Translations under genes and position numbers: made by a program
Part shown: one piece after another, positions 31,798 to 43,258 of the stretch
How positions within the stretch are numbered: the stretch's first letter is position 1
How the letters are laid out: the number at the start of each line of letters is the position of its first letter
Notes under the pieces: generated by a model
Databases searched by the model: none
What the model saw: only the letters and a program-made list of their open reading frames with translations
Told to the model about the DNA's origin: nothing
Assembly (NCBI GenBank): GCA_025449115.1
Contig: JAHLKC010000003.1
Span: 1 to 64,000, forward strand
Direction: 5' to 3'
Length of the DNA stretch: 64,000 nucleotides
Source: Chytridium lagenaria
Taxonomy: Eukaryota > Chytridiomycota > Chytridiomycetes > Chytridiales > Chytridiaceae

Positions 31798-33427
31798 ATG
31801 CCTGCAAAGGCCAGCTTCACCGTCAGCTCGATCGGCAGACGGATCAACCAAACTGGAAAGGGTAAGCATATGTCACCTCTCATTTCAACAGCATCCTATC
31901 CACCCTGCATGAACGTCATACTGATCCGCGGTTTGCCTTTATACAGACATCAAAGAGTTCTTCATCACCGCAACCAAGACTCAAGGTCTTGACTTCTTCT
32001 TGATCATCTCGGCAACCTACTTCCTTCAAGGATTCCGTAACTATGCTTTCGGCGGTGCCATCATCTGGTACATGGGTCAGGTCCTCGGTCTCGACGGCGC
32101 TCAGACTCAAGCCGCTCGTTCCACCATCCTCATCACCTGGAACATCAAGTTCGTTTACGGCTTGATCTTCGACAACGTCCCCATCCTCGGCCGCCACGAC
32201 CACCCTTACTACGTCCTCTCTGCTCTCCTCGGTCTCGCCTCCTTCATCTGTCTTGGTATCGAGAACATTGCCACCACTGAAGGCGCCGCCACTGGTCTTT
32301 TCTTCATGGCTTTGATGGCTATGGCCATGTGCGATGTCATCGCCGACGCCATGGTCGTCAAGCGTGCTCGTCTTGCTGGTTCCCGTGACGGTGCCGCTCT
32401 TCAGACTGGTGCTGGATTATGCTCTACATTGGCTACACCATCGGTACTCCCATCCAAGGTGCCATCCTCGTCCCGAGGGAGAGCGTCCCCTCGACCTTAT
32501 GCGTTACGCCTACATCCCCATGTCGCTGCCCTTGTCGTCCTCTCCCTCTTTCATCCGCGAGAAGCCCTCTGGTCGCAAGATTGCCATCATGAACATCCCC
32601 ACTGGTATCTGGAAGCTTATCCAGGGTATTGTCTTCAACACCAAGGTCCTCTTCCCCGCTCTCTGGATTCTCCTCCGTGGTGCCGTCGTCCCCGACATTG
32701 CCCCGCATGGAACTACTGGCTCAGGAACATTGAGATTGTGTCGACCAACAGGCCACATTGATGCTTCCGGTGTATCTGGTATCATTGGTCTCCTCCTCTT
32801 CGGTGCCTTCTTCACTCGTACCAAGTTCCGTCGCATTTTCTTTGTCGTTCAAGTCATCGTTGGTACTTTCGGTATCCTCGACATTGCTCTTTTCAAGGGC
32901 TGGAACAGGCAAGCTGGTATTCCGACATTGTTTTCTCGCTGGTTCCCAGAACATCCAGGAGATCCTCGGTCCTCGCCGGTATGCTTCTTGATCATGGCAG
33001 CCCAGATTGCCCTGCCGATATCGAGGCCTCCTACTACGCCCCTCACCTCCATCTCCAACGGTGGTAACAACGTCGCTGTCGTATCGGTGGTCTCATGCTT
33101 GAGAAGTCAAGATCGATCTGGTCGTGACCCCGAGACCGGTCGTCGTGTGTTCGACCTTACCAACTCGAGACCGCCATGTGGATCCGTTTCGGCATGACCT
33201 TCTTCCCTTGTCTCCTCGTCTTCATGCTTCCCGATGCTTCCGCATCGACCCCCACGGTGAGATGGCCAAGGAGGCTGAGTTTACGGCCAGATGACTTCTG
33301 CTGAGCGTGATGAACTTGAGGCTAAGGCTGCTGAGGTGACGTTGAGGCCAAGAAGAAGCTTGAGGCCATCCTCGAGTATGAGGCCAACAAGGACAAGGTT
33401 GAGGAGAAGGCTGCCGATAAGGTTTAA
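31798..33427 (+). pseudogene. Folate-biopterin transporter family, copy 6, about twenty single-base deletions
   Basis: Exon 1 is 31798-31861 and exon 2 is 31947-33427, with an 85-nt intron. The first part of exon 2 is clean up to 32404 and carries the GRHDHPYY loop and the CDVIADAMVVKRAR motif. From 32405 on, about one base is missing every 50 bp when compared with copy 7 (for example near 32470, 32522, 32737, 32772, 32934, 33041, 33118 and 33278). An occasional extra base also occurs (near 32551). Between the deletions the bases agree closely with copy 7, so the loss is recent or artefactual. The stop codon and 3' UTR are preserved. Confidence 0.75.
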
Positions 33428-33519
33428 GCTTCATCCCTATACCACCTTGACACTACTCTTTCCCCGCTATATCCTACCCTTTCACTTTCGATGCTTTGGC
33501 TGGGCATTTGCGGTATTTT

Positions 33520-33537
33520 GGAGATGATGCATTCTCT
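33520..33537 (+). promoter_or_regulatory. 3' UTR element after FBT copy 6 (degenerate)
   Basis: GGAGATGATGCATTCTCT: the right arm has TCTCT instead of TCTCC, so the stem is one pair weaker. The GCGAGAGCTCCTT and CCTCATAA blocks follow at about 33627-33657. Confidence 0.5.
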
Positions 33538-33669
33538 GTGCCCTTGCTCTTTGTTTCCCTTGATTTTCGATTGAATCCGAAGGTGAATGAATTTTTTGGT
33601 TTGGTTAGCTTACCTTGCCATATACGCGCGAGAGCTCCTTCCATATTCAACCTCATAAATATATCTTAT

Positions 33670-34465
33670 TAAGAGACAAATTTGCATTGCGATTCCATTA
33701 TGCTTTATATTGTCCAGATACCAGAAATCAAGTTTGACATAACCTGACTTTAAATTGAGTTTATCTGACATTAAAAAGTTATGTTATTAGAGTACGTTTA
33801 TGGCACCTTTTTAGCTACGTCTGCGATTCTGCATTTAATAACAAAAGTCCTTATTACCAAATTCGTTCTGTACAGTAATCCTCGGGCTTCGGCACAGATC
33901 ATATCGTTGATTGGTGATGTATTTAATATTTCCATCCTCTTCCTGGACAGAAATTTCGTTCAAGGTCTATGAGGAAGCGGACTGAGGAAAAGCCAAAAGG
34001 GAAACAAAATGACCACACCACTAAGTTCATTCAAGCCATCAATGGAGATGCGGCAACACAGAAAACGACACGATAGGAACATTCTTTTTTGACCAGTTTA
34101 TCAGTTTTCACCTTTTCTATGTCTTTTTATTTTTTCCTTGGATGACGTTATAACATGTTTCAAGACTCTAGATGGGTGCTTCATTTCGCCAATCTTAGCG
34201 CGAAGGTTTGCGCCTTCAATTTTTTAATTATTTATTTCATAATGCAGCCAACGTGAGACAAGATAAGAATAATTCACCAAATTAAGAAGCTGTTACACGC
34301 ACTTGTCAGTCACACGTGGGACATGTAATCACTGAAAAGATGAAAAAAGAAAAATGTATGTCAGCGATGGTGCCTCCGAAGACAGCATTAACACTAACTA
34401 AAAAAGGGCGAGGTATTGTCGTTTATTCTAATTCCCTCCAGCTCACTCCCCATTCTTTTCCCACT
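33670..34465. other. Intergenic region between FBT copies 6 and 7
   Basis: AT-rich; nothing recognised apart from the start region of copy 7. Confidence 0.45.
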
Positions 34466-34481
34466 CTTTATAAACATAGAA

Positions 34482-36107
34482 ATGCCTGCTAAGGCTAACT
34501 TCACCATTAGCTCAATTGGTCGCAGGATCAACCAGACCGGCAGGGGTAAGAATCTAACCTCCCAGCCCTCCATCGCTGAATTATATGCTAATGTTTCTTT
34601 ATTTCATTAGACATCAAAGACTTCTTCATCACCGCAACCAAGACTCAAGGTCTCGACTTCTTCCTGATCATCTCGGCAACCTACTTCCTTCAAGGATTCC
34701 GTAACTATGCTTTCGGTGGTGCCATCATCTGGTACATGGGTCAGGTCCTCGGTCTCGACGGCGCTCAGACTCAAGCCGCTCGTTCCACCATCCTCATCAC
34801 CTGGAACATCAAGTTCGTTTTGGCTTGATCTTCGACAACGTCCCCATCCTCGGCCGCCACGACCACCCTTACTACGTCCTCTCTGCTCTCCTCGGTCTCG
34901 CCTCCTTCATCTGTCTTGGTATCGAGAACATCGCCACCACTGAAGCCGCCGCCACTGGTCTTTTCTTCATGGCTTTGATGGCCATGGCCATGTGCGATGT
35001 TATCGCTGATGCCATGGTTGTCAAGCGTGCTCGTCTCGCTGGATCCCGTGACGGTGCCGCCTTCAAACCTGGTGCTGGATCATGCTCTACGTTGGATACA
35101 CCATTGGTACCCCCATCCAAGGAGCTATCCTCGGCCCCGAGGGAGAGCGTCCCCTCGACCTTATGCGTTACGCCTACATCCCCATGTCTGCTGCCCTTGT
35201 CGTCCTCTCCCTCTTCATCCGCGAGAAGCCCTCTGGCCGCAAGATTGCCATCATGAACATCCCCACTGGTATCTGGAAGCTTATCCAGGGTATTGTCTTC
35301 AACACCAAGGTTCTCTTCCCCGCTCTCTGGATTCTCCTCCGTGGTGCCGTCGTTCCCGACATTGCTCCCGCATGGAACTACTGGCTTAGGAACATTGAGA
35401 TCGGTGTCGACCAACAGGCCTACATTGATGCTTCCGGTGGTATCTCTGGTATCATTGGTCTCCTCCTTTTCGGTGCCTTCTTCACTCGTACCAAGTTCCG
35501 TCGCATTTTCTTTCGTCGTTCAAGTCATTGTTGGTGCTTTCGGTATTCTCGACATTGCTCTTTTCAAGGGCTGGAACAGGAAAGCTGGTATCTCAGACAT
35601 TGTCTTCCTCGCTGGTTCCCAGAACATCCAGGAGATCCTTGGTCAGCTCGCTGGTATGCCTTTCTTGATCATGGCCGCCCAGATGTGCCCTGCCGATATC
35701 GAGGCTTCCTACTACGCCGGTCTCACCTCCATCTCCAACGGTGGTAACAACGTCGCTGTCCGTATCGGTGGTCTCATGCTTGAGAAGCTCAAGATCGATC
35801 TCGGTCGTGACCCCGAGACTGGTCGTCGTGTGTTCGACCTTACCAACCTCGAGACCGCCATGTGGGTCCGTTTCGGCATGACTTTCTTCCCTTGTCTTCT
35901 TGTCTTCATGCTTCCCGATGCTTCGGCCATCGACCCCCACGGTGAGATGGCCAAGGAGGCTGAGGTTTACGGTCAGATGACTGTTGCTGAGCGTGATGAA
36001 CTTGAGGCCAAGGCCGCTGAGGGTGACGTTGAGGCTAAAAGAAGCTTGAGGCCATCCTCGAGTACGAGGCCAACAAGGAGGACGGCAAGACCGTTGAGAA
36101 AGTTTAA
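34482..36107 (+). CDS. Folate-biopterin transporter family protein (BT1/FBT), copy 7, few frameshifts
   Basis: Exons 34482-34545 and 34611-36107 with a 65-nt intron carrying a TGCTAAT branch-like site. The leader is MPAKANFTISSIGRRINQTG. The protein matches copy 3 along its whole length, with the FBT motif CDVIADAMVVKRAR, the MCPADIEASYYAGLTS motif and the charged tail. Four apparent single-base problems disturb the frame: near 34820 (GTTTTGGC for GTTTACGGC), 35063, 35513 (TTCTTTCGTC, one extra base) and 36040 (one missing base in an A-rich codon run). Most of the sequence is undamaged. A TATA-like motif sits unusually close to the ATG (34469-34474). Confidence 0.8.
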
Positions 36108-36216
36108 AATCTCTATCTCCCCCTCATTCTCTGTCTATATGACGTCCACATCCTTTCCGCCGTAAATTTCCGACATCTCACTTCTCTTTGCTCTGGCTGG
36201 TCAGCTGTGGTATTTT

Positions 36217-36235
36217 GGAGATGATACCATTCTCC
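36217..36235 (+). promoter_or_regulatory. 3' UTR stem-loop after FBT copy 7
   Basis: GGAGATGATACCATTCTCC: the same stem arms with a 9-nt loop. The downstream GCGAGAGCTC block is not seen after this copy. Confidence 0.55.
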
Positions 36236-36359
36236 TTGCCCTTTTCCTTTATTCCATTGCTATTAGACTGCAATCGCCTTAGTGAATATTTAATAATACA
36301 TATTCTGGTTGATGAACCAATATTATCAAAATTACTTTTAAAAGTGCCTCGAGTGTTCT

Positions 36360-38150
36360 CCCATGCTTAAAAAAAATGTCGTGTCCGTTCTCTCATTTTA
36401 AAAAAGAAGAATCGTGTTCGTTTTCTTTCTATAAGTAGTTTAGTCACGTAAGTATCGTTGATGTTTCGAGCGAGTCTGGTCGAGTTACAGATTCCGGTCG
36501 ACAGTGATTTATCTGGAATTTTTAGTAAGAATGAGAAAGTAGTAGATAAAGATATATCAGAATAGAATACAACACACATATTAATAGGTAAATAGATTTC
36601 AATTTTGCAACAACAGTAATAAGAAATTATTTTCAAACATGATGAGGCCACCATAACTTACCTTGGGCAAATTGCATTGTAAGTATATTCGAGGTTATTT
36701 ACAATAAATATATTATCTACACAATCGTCTTTGTTTCGATCCGACTTTTAAGGGTTGGTTTTTTCATCCAGCTCTTCCTCCTTCGAATCATCTAAACAAC
36801 AGCCCGGCCCTTAAAAGTAAGATCAATACAAAAGACCGAAGCTCCGTCTAATCCACTTTCCATCGCCTCATTAATCATAGCTCTGCTTAAATTCTTGGCC
36901 ATTCGCTGCGCTTCCCTAGTTTTGCTATGGTCAAGAGTGAAATGCTTATTATTCATCGGGCAGTCCGATCTCTTACGATGCTCTCGGCGTTCCATCAACC
37001 TTACCCATTGCTAAGAGAAACGATAACGAGAAATAAAAAGGAAATAGAAAACAAGGCCTAAATATCACTTACATGCATGCTAGACATACAGTCCATAACT
37101 CTTTTTTGCCACCACCATCTTAAATTGGAACTTTTCCATCTTTTACTATACCTGCCCATTAAACAGATAACAAAAAGCTACAAGAAAAGCGAAAAACCGA
37201 CGTACCGCATTTACTGAAATCAGATTCTAATATTCTAACATTGGTATGGCATCTTTAGGTTAGATGATATCCCTCCCACATCGTCATGTATAGAAATATC
37301 GAACGCTTACTTTTGTGTTTTACGTATAATATGGAGATGCACGTTTACAATGCGCCAAATGCAAAACGGAAGCTTTCCCTGATTACAGAGTATATATATA
37401 TTCCTATTTTGGCGTTTACGGCGCCTCAGTACATCAGGCTTACATGCGCCAACATTCAAGGCCGACTAATAAAAGCGACATTATAAACAAGGCGTTGGCG
37501 CAGTTTTAACCCAGTGTTAATATTCATACATGTATTAAATATATACATGATAATATTATTTATAGCTGCGAGATCTAATAACCTTAAATCTCATATCTAC
37601 TATATTCCAGTATGACGTCTCCACTGATTTTATAAGTAAATGTTCATGAGCAGCTGCAGAGTAGATGTGAAGACAAACGAATGATTATGACAAAGTGTAA
37701 ATGCCCCAGCCGTAGCCGCCGCATGCGAACATTTGAACTCTGGGCCTTTATTCCCCATGATGTTTGGCTTGTTTAAATAAGGCGCCCTTATCTATAGCCT
37801 AACCAAGGCAAGGCCTTGGAACCCAAGGGCAAGGCCTTAGTGCAGACATGTATTTTTTTGATCACAAATTATGTACGACACCCAGGCACAGCAACGACGG
37901 TGATGCGCAGAGGGGCAGGCCCTAAAAAGTATGACAAGGTATCCGTTCTGCATAATATGTATAAAATAATAAAGTAAATTATCAGCCAATATGTATAGTT
38001 TATAAAGGCGCTTTGATGATCTGGGTTTAAATTTTACTTTAACTTTTGCTCGTCTCCAACCCGATATTGGCGCTCGCGCAAGCCGGTACTTGTCTAGCCT
38101 TTTACACGACAGTTAGGTATGGCGCTATCTTCATCCCTTCCCTTAAGAAT
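36360..38150. other. Intergenic region between FBT copies 7 and 8
   Basis: No supported gene. A short perfect inverted repeat CCAAGGC-AAG-GCCTTGG lies at 37803-37819, followed by a partial direct repeat (GGGCAAGGCCTTAG). Confidence 0.45.
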
Positions 38151-38161
38151 TTGAGATCTGC

Positions 38162-38167
38162 TATAAA
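38162..38167 (+). promoter_or_regulatory. TATA box of FBT copy 8
   Basis: TATAAA 64-69 bp upstream of the ATG. Three bases later an inverted repeat GGAGCT-CACTA-AGCTCC (38170-38186) could form a 6-bp hairpin at or just downstream of the promoter. Confidence 0.6.
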
Positions 38168-38230
38168 AAGGAGCTCACTAAGCTCCATTTTATCTCACCC
38201 CTCCTTTAGCTCGTCAACGACTAACTAGAG

Positions 38231-39888
38231 ATGCCAGCCAAAGCGACAAACGTCAGCGTCATCGGTCGCAAGATCACAGAGACTGGAAAAGGGTATGTTT
38301 ATCACAACAAGAAACCCACTTAAACGCGTCATTTACATCGTACTAACTTCATTTATCACCCATAAATTAATATAGATATCAAGGAGTTCTTCATCACCGC
38401 AACCAAGACTCAGGGTCTTGATTTCTTCATGATCATTTCAGCCACCTACTTCCTCCAAGGTTTCCGTAACTACGTCTTTAGTGGTGCTATCACATGGTAC
38501 TTAGGTTCCATCCTCAATCTCAACTCTGCACAAATCCAAAGTGCCGCTCCACCATTCAGATAACCTGGAACATCAAATTCATTTACGGTCTCTTCTTTGA
38601 CAACTTCCCTATCATCGGCCGACACGACCATCCTTACTACATCATCTCCGCCATCCTCGGCTTAATCTCCTTCATCTGCCTCGGCATCGAAAACATCCCA
38701 CCAATGAAGCTAACGCCACCATCCTCTTCTTTGCCGCCTTAATGGCTATGGCTATGTGCGATGTCATTGCCGATGCCATGGTCGTCAAACGCGCTCGCAT
38801 CGCTGGATCCCGTGATGGTGCCGCCTCCAAACCTGGTGTTGGATCATGTTTACGTCGGTCTCATCATCGGTACTCCAATCGCAGGTGCCGTCAACGGTGA
38901 AGATGGTTCGGGTGCCAGAAGGTTGATGCACTTTGTCTACGTTCCACTCTGGCGCCGCGCTTGTCCTTCTCTCTCTTTTCATCAAGGAGCAGCCCTCTGG
39001 TGCAAGATCGCCCCCATGAACCTCGTCACCGGTATCTGGAAGCTTATCAAGGGTATTGTTCTCAACCAAAAAGTCTTTTGCCGGCTCTCTGGATTCTCCT
39101 CCGAGGTGCAGTCGTCCCAGACATCACCGCTGCATGGTACTACTGGCTCGGTAACATTAATATTGGTGCCGACCAGCAGGCCTATATTGATGCGTCAGCT
39201 GGAATCTCTGGCATCATCGGTCTCCTCGTTTTCGGTGCCTTCTTCACCCGCACCAAATTCCGTCGCATCTTTTTTGTTGTTCAACTTATCGTCGGTGTCA
39301 TCGGTATTCTTGACGTTGCATTGTTCAAAGGGTGGAACAGGCAGGCAAATATTCCTGATCTCGTCTTCCTCGCTGGTTCCCAAAACATCCAAGAGATTAT
39401 TGGTCAGCTCGCCGGTATGCCTTTCCTCATCATGGCCGCCCAGATGTGCCCTGCTGATATCGAAGCCTCCTACTACGCCGCCCTCACTTTCCATCTCCAA
39501 TGGAGGCAATAACGTCGCCACTAAGATCGGTGGAATCCTTCTTGAGAAGCTTAACATTGATAAAGGTCGTGATGAGAATGGTGACAAAATCTTTGATCTC
39601 ACCAACCTTGAGACGGCCCTCTGGATTCGTTTCGGCTTGACCTTCTTACCCTGTCTTCTCGTCTTCATGCTTCCCGACGCGTCTGCTATCGACCCCCACG
39701 GTGAGATGGCTCAGCAGGCTGAGGTTTACGGTCAGATCACTGCTGCTGAACGTGATGACCTTGAGGCCAGGGCTGCTGAGGGCGATGTTGAGGCCAAGAA
39801 GAAGCTTGAAAATATCCTTGAGTATGAGGCCACCCTCAATGCTGACAAGAAGACTACCGACGAGAAGGCTGTTGTTGCGGCGGCTTAA
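38231..39888 (+). CDS. Folate-biopterin transporter family protein (BT1/FBT), copy 8, divergent and frameshifted
   Basis: Exon 1 (38231 to about 38292) encodes MPAKATNVSVIGRKITETGK; exon 2 is 38376-39888. The junction is out by one base because GGG precedes the donor where the family has GG. It is the most divergent plus-strand copy and shares features with copy 1: an LNSAQIQ helix, an LIIGTPI loop, and a tail with QAEVYGQITAAERD. The FBT motifs CDVIADAMVVKRAR and MCPADIEASYYAA are present. Frame breaks are seen near 38545, 38700, 38830, 38950, 39000, 39080 and 39490. The final 380 bases are clean and end in a VVAAA terminus instead of the KV of most copies. Older duplicate, functionality uncertain. 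Confidence 0.75.
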
Positions 39889-39969
39889 ACACGTCATATG
39901 CATCCTTCCCGTAATGTTCTTTTATATGCGGTCTCGGCCAGCTGACTAATGCAGGTTGAAGCGAATTCA

Positions 39970-39987
39970 GGAGTTGTTTCTTTCGCC
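39970..39987 (+). promoter_or_regulatory. Diverged 3' UTR element after FBT copy 8
   Basis: GGAGTTGTTTCTTTCGCC at the position of the conserved element, with several mismatches. A CCTCATACAATAAA motif follows at about 40084-40097. Confidence 0.35.
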
Positions 39988-40281
39988 TTTCTCTTCACCC
40001 TGATCTTTTTTCCCTTTTGTATTTTGATTTCATTGTGAAATGCAAGCTCTTTCTATTCTCGCAACTTTATGCTTCAGCTCATACCTCATACAATAAACAC
40101 GCCATTGTCTCAATATCTTTATCCTTTTCTCTTAGCGATCATTTCAAATACAACTTTAATTCCTACTACTTCTCATAAACCGTGATCTCGTAAGGTTACC
40201 GTACATCAACAATTAAAACTATATTTCAAAAAGTACAAAAATCCACGTGTGCACATATTTATGACAGGAATATCCCCTCCC

Positions 40282-41142
40282 TTAAAACGTAAACCTAAAG
40301 TTCGCTCCATACTTTGAATCCCACTGACCCTTTCCATTAAACACCGCCACCTGCACATTCCAAGCAACCCCCGTGTTCGCCACCATCGCACTCTCCACTT
40401 CCGGTGCAGGGTTGTAGAACCAGTCAGTGTAGCCTTGTTGAGGACCACCTTCGAGAAGGGGGAAGGCGGAAGTAATGGGGCATTGGGTGTAGACACCGCT
40501 GCTGGGAGGGATGTAGGTGGAGTCGTCGGAGACGGTTGGACGGTCTAATGGGGTAAATGGGAGTTAGGGTTGTGGGATTGGAACTGCAGAAGGGGTATGG
40601 TGTAAGACGGGAACTTACAGCAGAAGGTGAGGTCCCTATAAATTAACCGCGAATACATGGTTAGGAATATGACCGTACAAAAAAAAAAAGTGCTTACTTC
40701 AACTTTCCAATCTCGTAACTCGCTGATGTCGCCTCAGCTCCATAACTCGTGTCCGCCGTGAATGTCCCCACCGTCGCCGAAACGCCATTCACTGAAACCC
40801 AAGCTGAAAGCGGTGATGATTTCGGCCAAAGGTAGCCAGTGTTATGGTAGGTGACTTTGAGACGGGGGTTGGTTCCGCCGTTTTTGTTGAGAGCGCAGAT
40901 TTCGACGGGGCCTTCGCGCTGGAGTGGAAGAGTGAGTGAGGGGAAAGGGATTTTTTGTTGGTACCTTGCAGTCGATACTGAGGTTGTAGTCAGGGGGGTA
41001 TTTGATGTTGCTGCGGCGCTCCTATGAAAAGTCGTTAGTATTTAAAATGATGATTATATGTGGTATCCACCATTTGGGTTGGAGCAGCAGTGACGGTGAC
41101 GACGCCGGCGATGACGGCAATGAGGCTCGTAAGAGAAACCAT
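40282..41142 (-). CDS. Small secreted cysteine-containing protein A
   Basis: Five exons (41071-41142, 40965-41021, 40698-40918, 40619-40635, 40282-40544) give 209 aa. One exon is only 17 nt, and intron 1 carries a perfect TACTAAC branch site. A signal peptide (MVSLTSLIAVIAGVVTVTAA) is followed by ERRSN and YPPDYNLSIDC. The mature domain has four cysteines and ends WDSKYGANFRFTF. This ending resembles the WDNN-x-G-x-NY motif closing carbohydrate-binding modules of families 21, 25 and 53, so a polysaccharide-binding extracellular role is possible but unproven. It is a paralog of the two genes to its right. TATAAA lies on the minus strand at 41214-41219. Confidence 0.75.
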
Positions 41143-42391
41143 GATGTTTTTCAATGAGATCTTTTAGAATGTTGAACAGAATACCATAACTACCACTCTC
41201 TCCTTTATACATGACCTCCATCCACGTACGAGAACCGGAAAAAAAAAGTTTCCTTTTTCATTCCACGCAGCCGCATGCTCATGTTTAGACGGCTGAGATC
41301 ATATCCACTATTTCATAACGGTTTGCCGCGCTTTGCTTTACCTGTCATCGTTCATCAACTGCAAGAAAGACTTTGGATAGTGGAACCATGACTTTGTGTA
41401 GAAGTGGGCTTTTTTCCTTCCTTTTGTTATGACAGTCACAATTGTCTTATGAGGAAAACGTGACAAGTGCAAGCCACGGTGACGGACTTTGACGGACCGA
41501 TGACATAGGAAGGACTGGTATTTACTCGACTGTTATAGCTTCGTGTTTGTTGATGACGCGGCCCTTATGGAAAACAGGCGCGGCTGAGCAATCGTTGTTT
41601 CGATAGGCACAAGTATTGTTATAAATACTCCTATTTGCTTTTAAGCCTGTTCATGCTTTTTTAAGGGGCACGTGAGGTAGATTGAGGTGATAAATGAATG
41701 TGGGGTCTGGGGAGGCTGTTTCGAGAAATGAAGAATTCAAAAGCAATGCTATATAAATATTGAGGTAGATTTGAATTGAATTGAATAAATTCTTTACTAA
41801 TGGAGAAATTGACCATACCTCGGCGCTCACCTAGACGAGTATGAGTTTTAATCTTACACCACTTCTAAAGTTTTTATTTCATGTTTCTAGTATTTCGCTC
41901 ATGTTGAGATTGGCAGCCCTCCGCGAAGGCTCGACATTGTCATTGATGCATGCTTGATGATATATCTATTGAGGGCGAAGCTTATAGTGAGAAGAGTAAG
42001 ATTAACCGGATATCGATGTATTGGAGAGCATGCATTCATGATATTTATTTCTAGTTGACGGTTACGGTCCACGATGGAGCAATATACAGAAGGTATGAGG
42101 TCAAATGGTATCAGCAAATCGCTGATGAAGAGGTGAGAAGCTTTTTTTTGAGGGGGATCCTGGGTATACGGAGAAAGAGGGGAAACAAACAAATCGTTGC
42201 TTTTGGGATGGAAGATTGAAATGAGAGAGGATTTGGCCAAAAGGGCCACATCAACAAAACATATATCATGATTGCGAAAAACAGCAAAGGAGATAATGAA
42301 AAAATAATGTACAAAAAAGTATGCAGAGAAACATGGAGTGTCAAAAGGGAATCAATGAGGAAGGGTAAGAGGACGGTGTTTAATGGGGGCT
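41143..42391. other. Intergenic region between secreted-protein genes A and B
   Basis: Holds the promoter of gene A at its left end; otherwise AT-rich with no gene recognised. Confidence 0.45.
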
Positions 42392-43258
42392 TCAAAGCGT
42401 AAACCTGTAATTAGCGCCATACTTTGAATCCCATTTCCCGTTTTGATTGAAAACGGCGACTTGAACATTCCAAGCTTGAGTTTGGTTCACCATCGACTGT
42501 TCGATTTCTTTACAAATGGAAAAGTTGAGTTATTAAAGGGGAAGGAGTATAAAGACATACCAGGCGCCGGGTAGTAAAAGTATCCGATCGACCTTCACCC
42601 ACACCACCGGACAAGAGGGGGAAATTTTTCTGTGACGGGACAACGACCATACGCGGACCAGACTCAGGGACGAACGAGGAGTTGTCGCGGTTGTAGCGTG
42701 GTCTATGTTTTATGATTTAGGGGCGAAATCATAAAGAGGACGTGAGAATTGATGTACTTACAGCACCAATGAAGGTCACGATACGCTCCGATGACGTATT
42801 CGGCGGAAACGGGGGCGTTGGCGATGGAGGTGTCGGCGGTGAAGTTTCCAAAGGTGGCTTGAATACCGTTGAAGTTGACGTAGGCAGAAAGTGGTGAGGC
42901 TTGAGGCCAGAGGTATCCTATAAATGACATGCGAGTGAGTGTTGATCGAGAGGAGAGTTAAAAAGGGATATCAGATGAGGAGGTTGATGAGACGGTACCT
43001 GATTTATGGTAGCGGATGACAAGACGAGAGCTTGCAGTGTTTCGGTTGAGACTGCATACTTCAACGGGGCCGTCTCGCTAGTACAATATAAGAAGATGTT
43101 TCATCGGAATGAGGAAAAGGTGTTGGGTTTACCTTGCAATCTGTGGTCAAAATGTAGTCAGGTGGGTATTCACTGCGTCGATCTATGGGCGCTCCAGCTG
43201 CAGATGTCGATAAGACCAATGTAGCGATGAAGATGGAAGCGATGGATGAGGCGATCAT
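42392..43258 (-). CDS. Small secreted protein B, paralog of A and C, with frame problems
   Basis: Start at 43258 with a signal peptide (MIASSIASIFIATLVLSTSA), then IDRRSEYPPDYILTTDC. Introns follow K in TDCK, the HKSG/YLW position, the HWC position, and the PAP position near 42560. The core YLWPQASPLSAYVNFNG and the ending WDSKYGANYRFTL match genes A and C. The segment after the third intron needs at least one base shift to join RYNRDNSSFVPESG to YFYYPAP. The fourth cysteine of A and C is replaced here (RMVVVPSQ where they have a CP motif). TATAAG lies at 43340-43345. Either slightly decayed or affected by sequence error. Confidence 0.7.
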
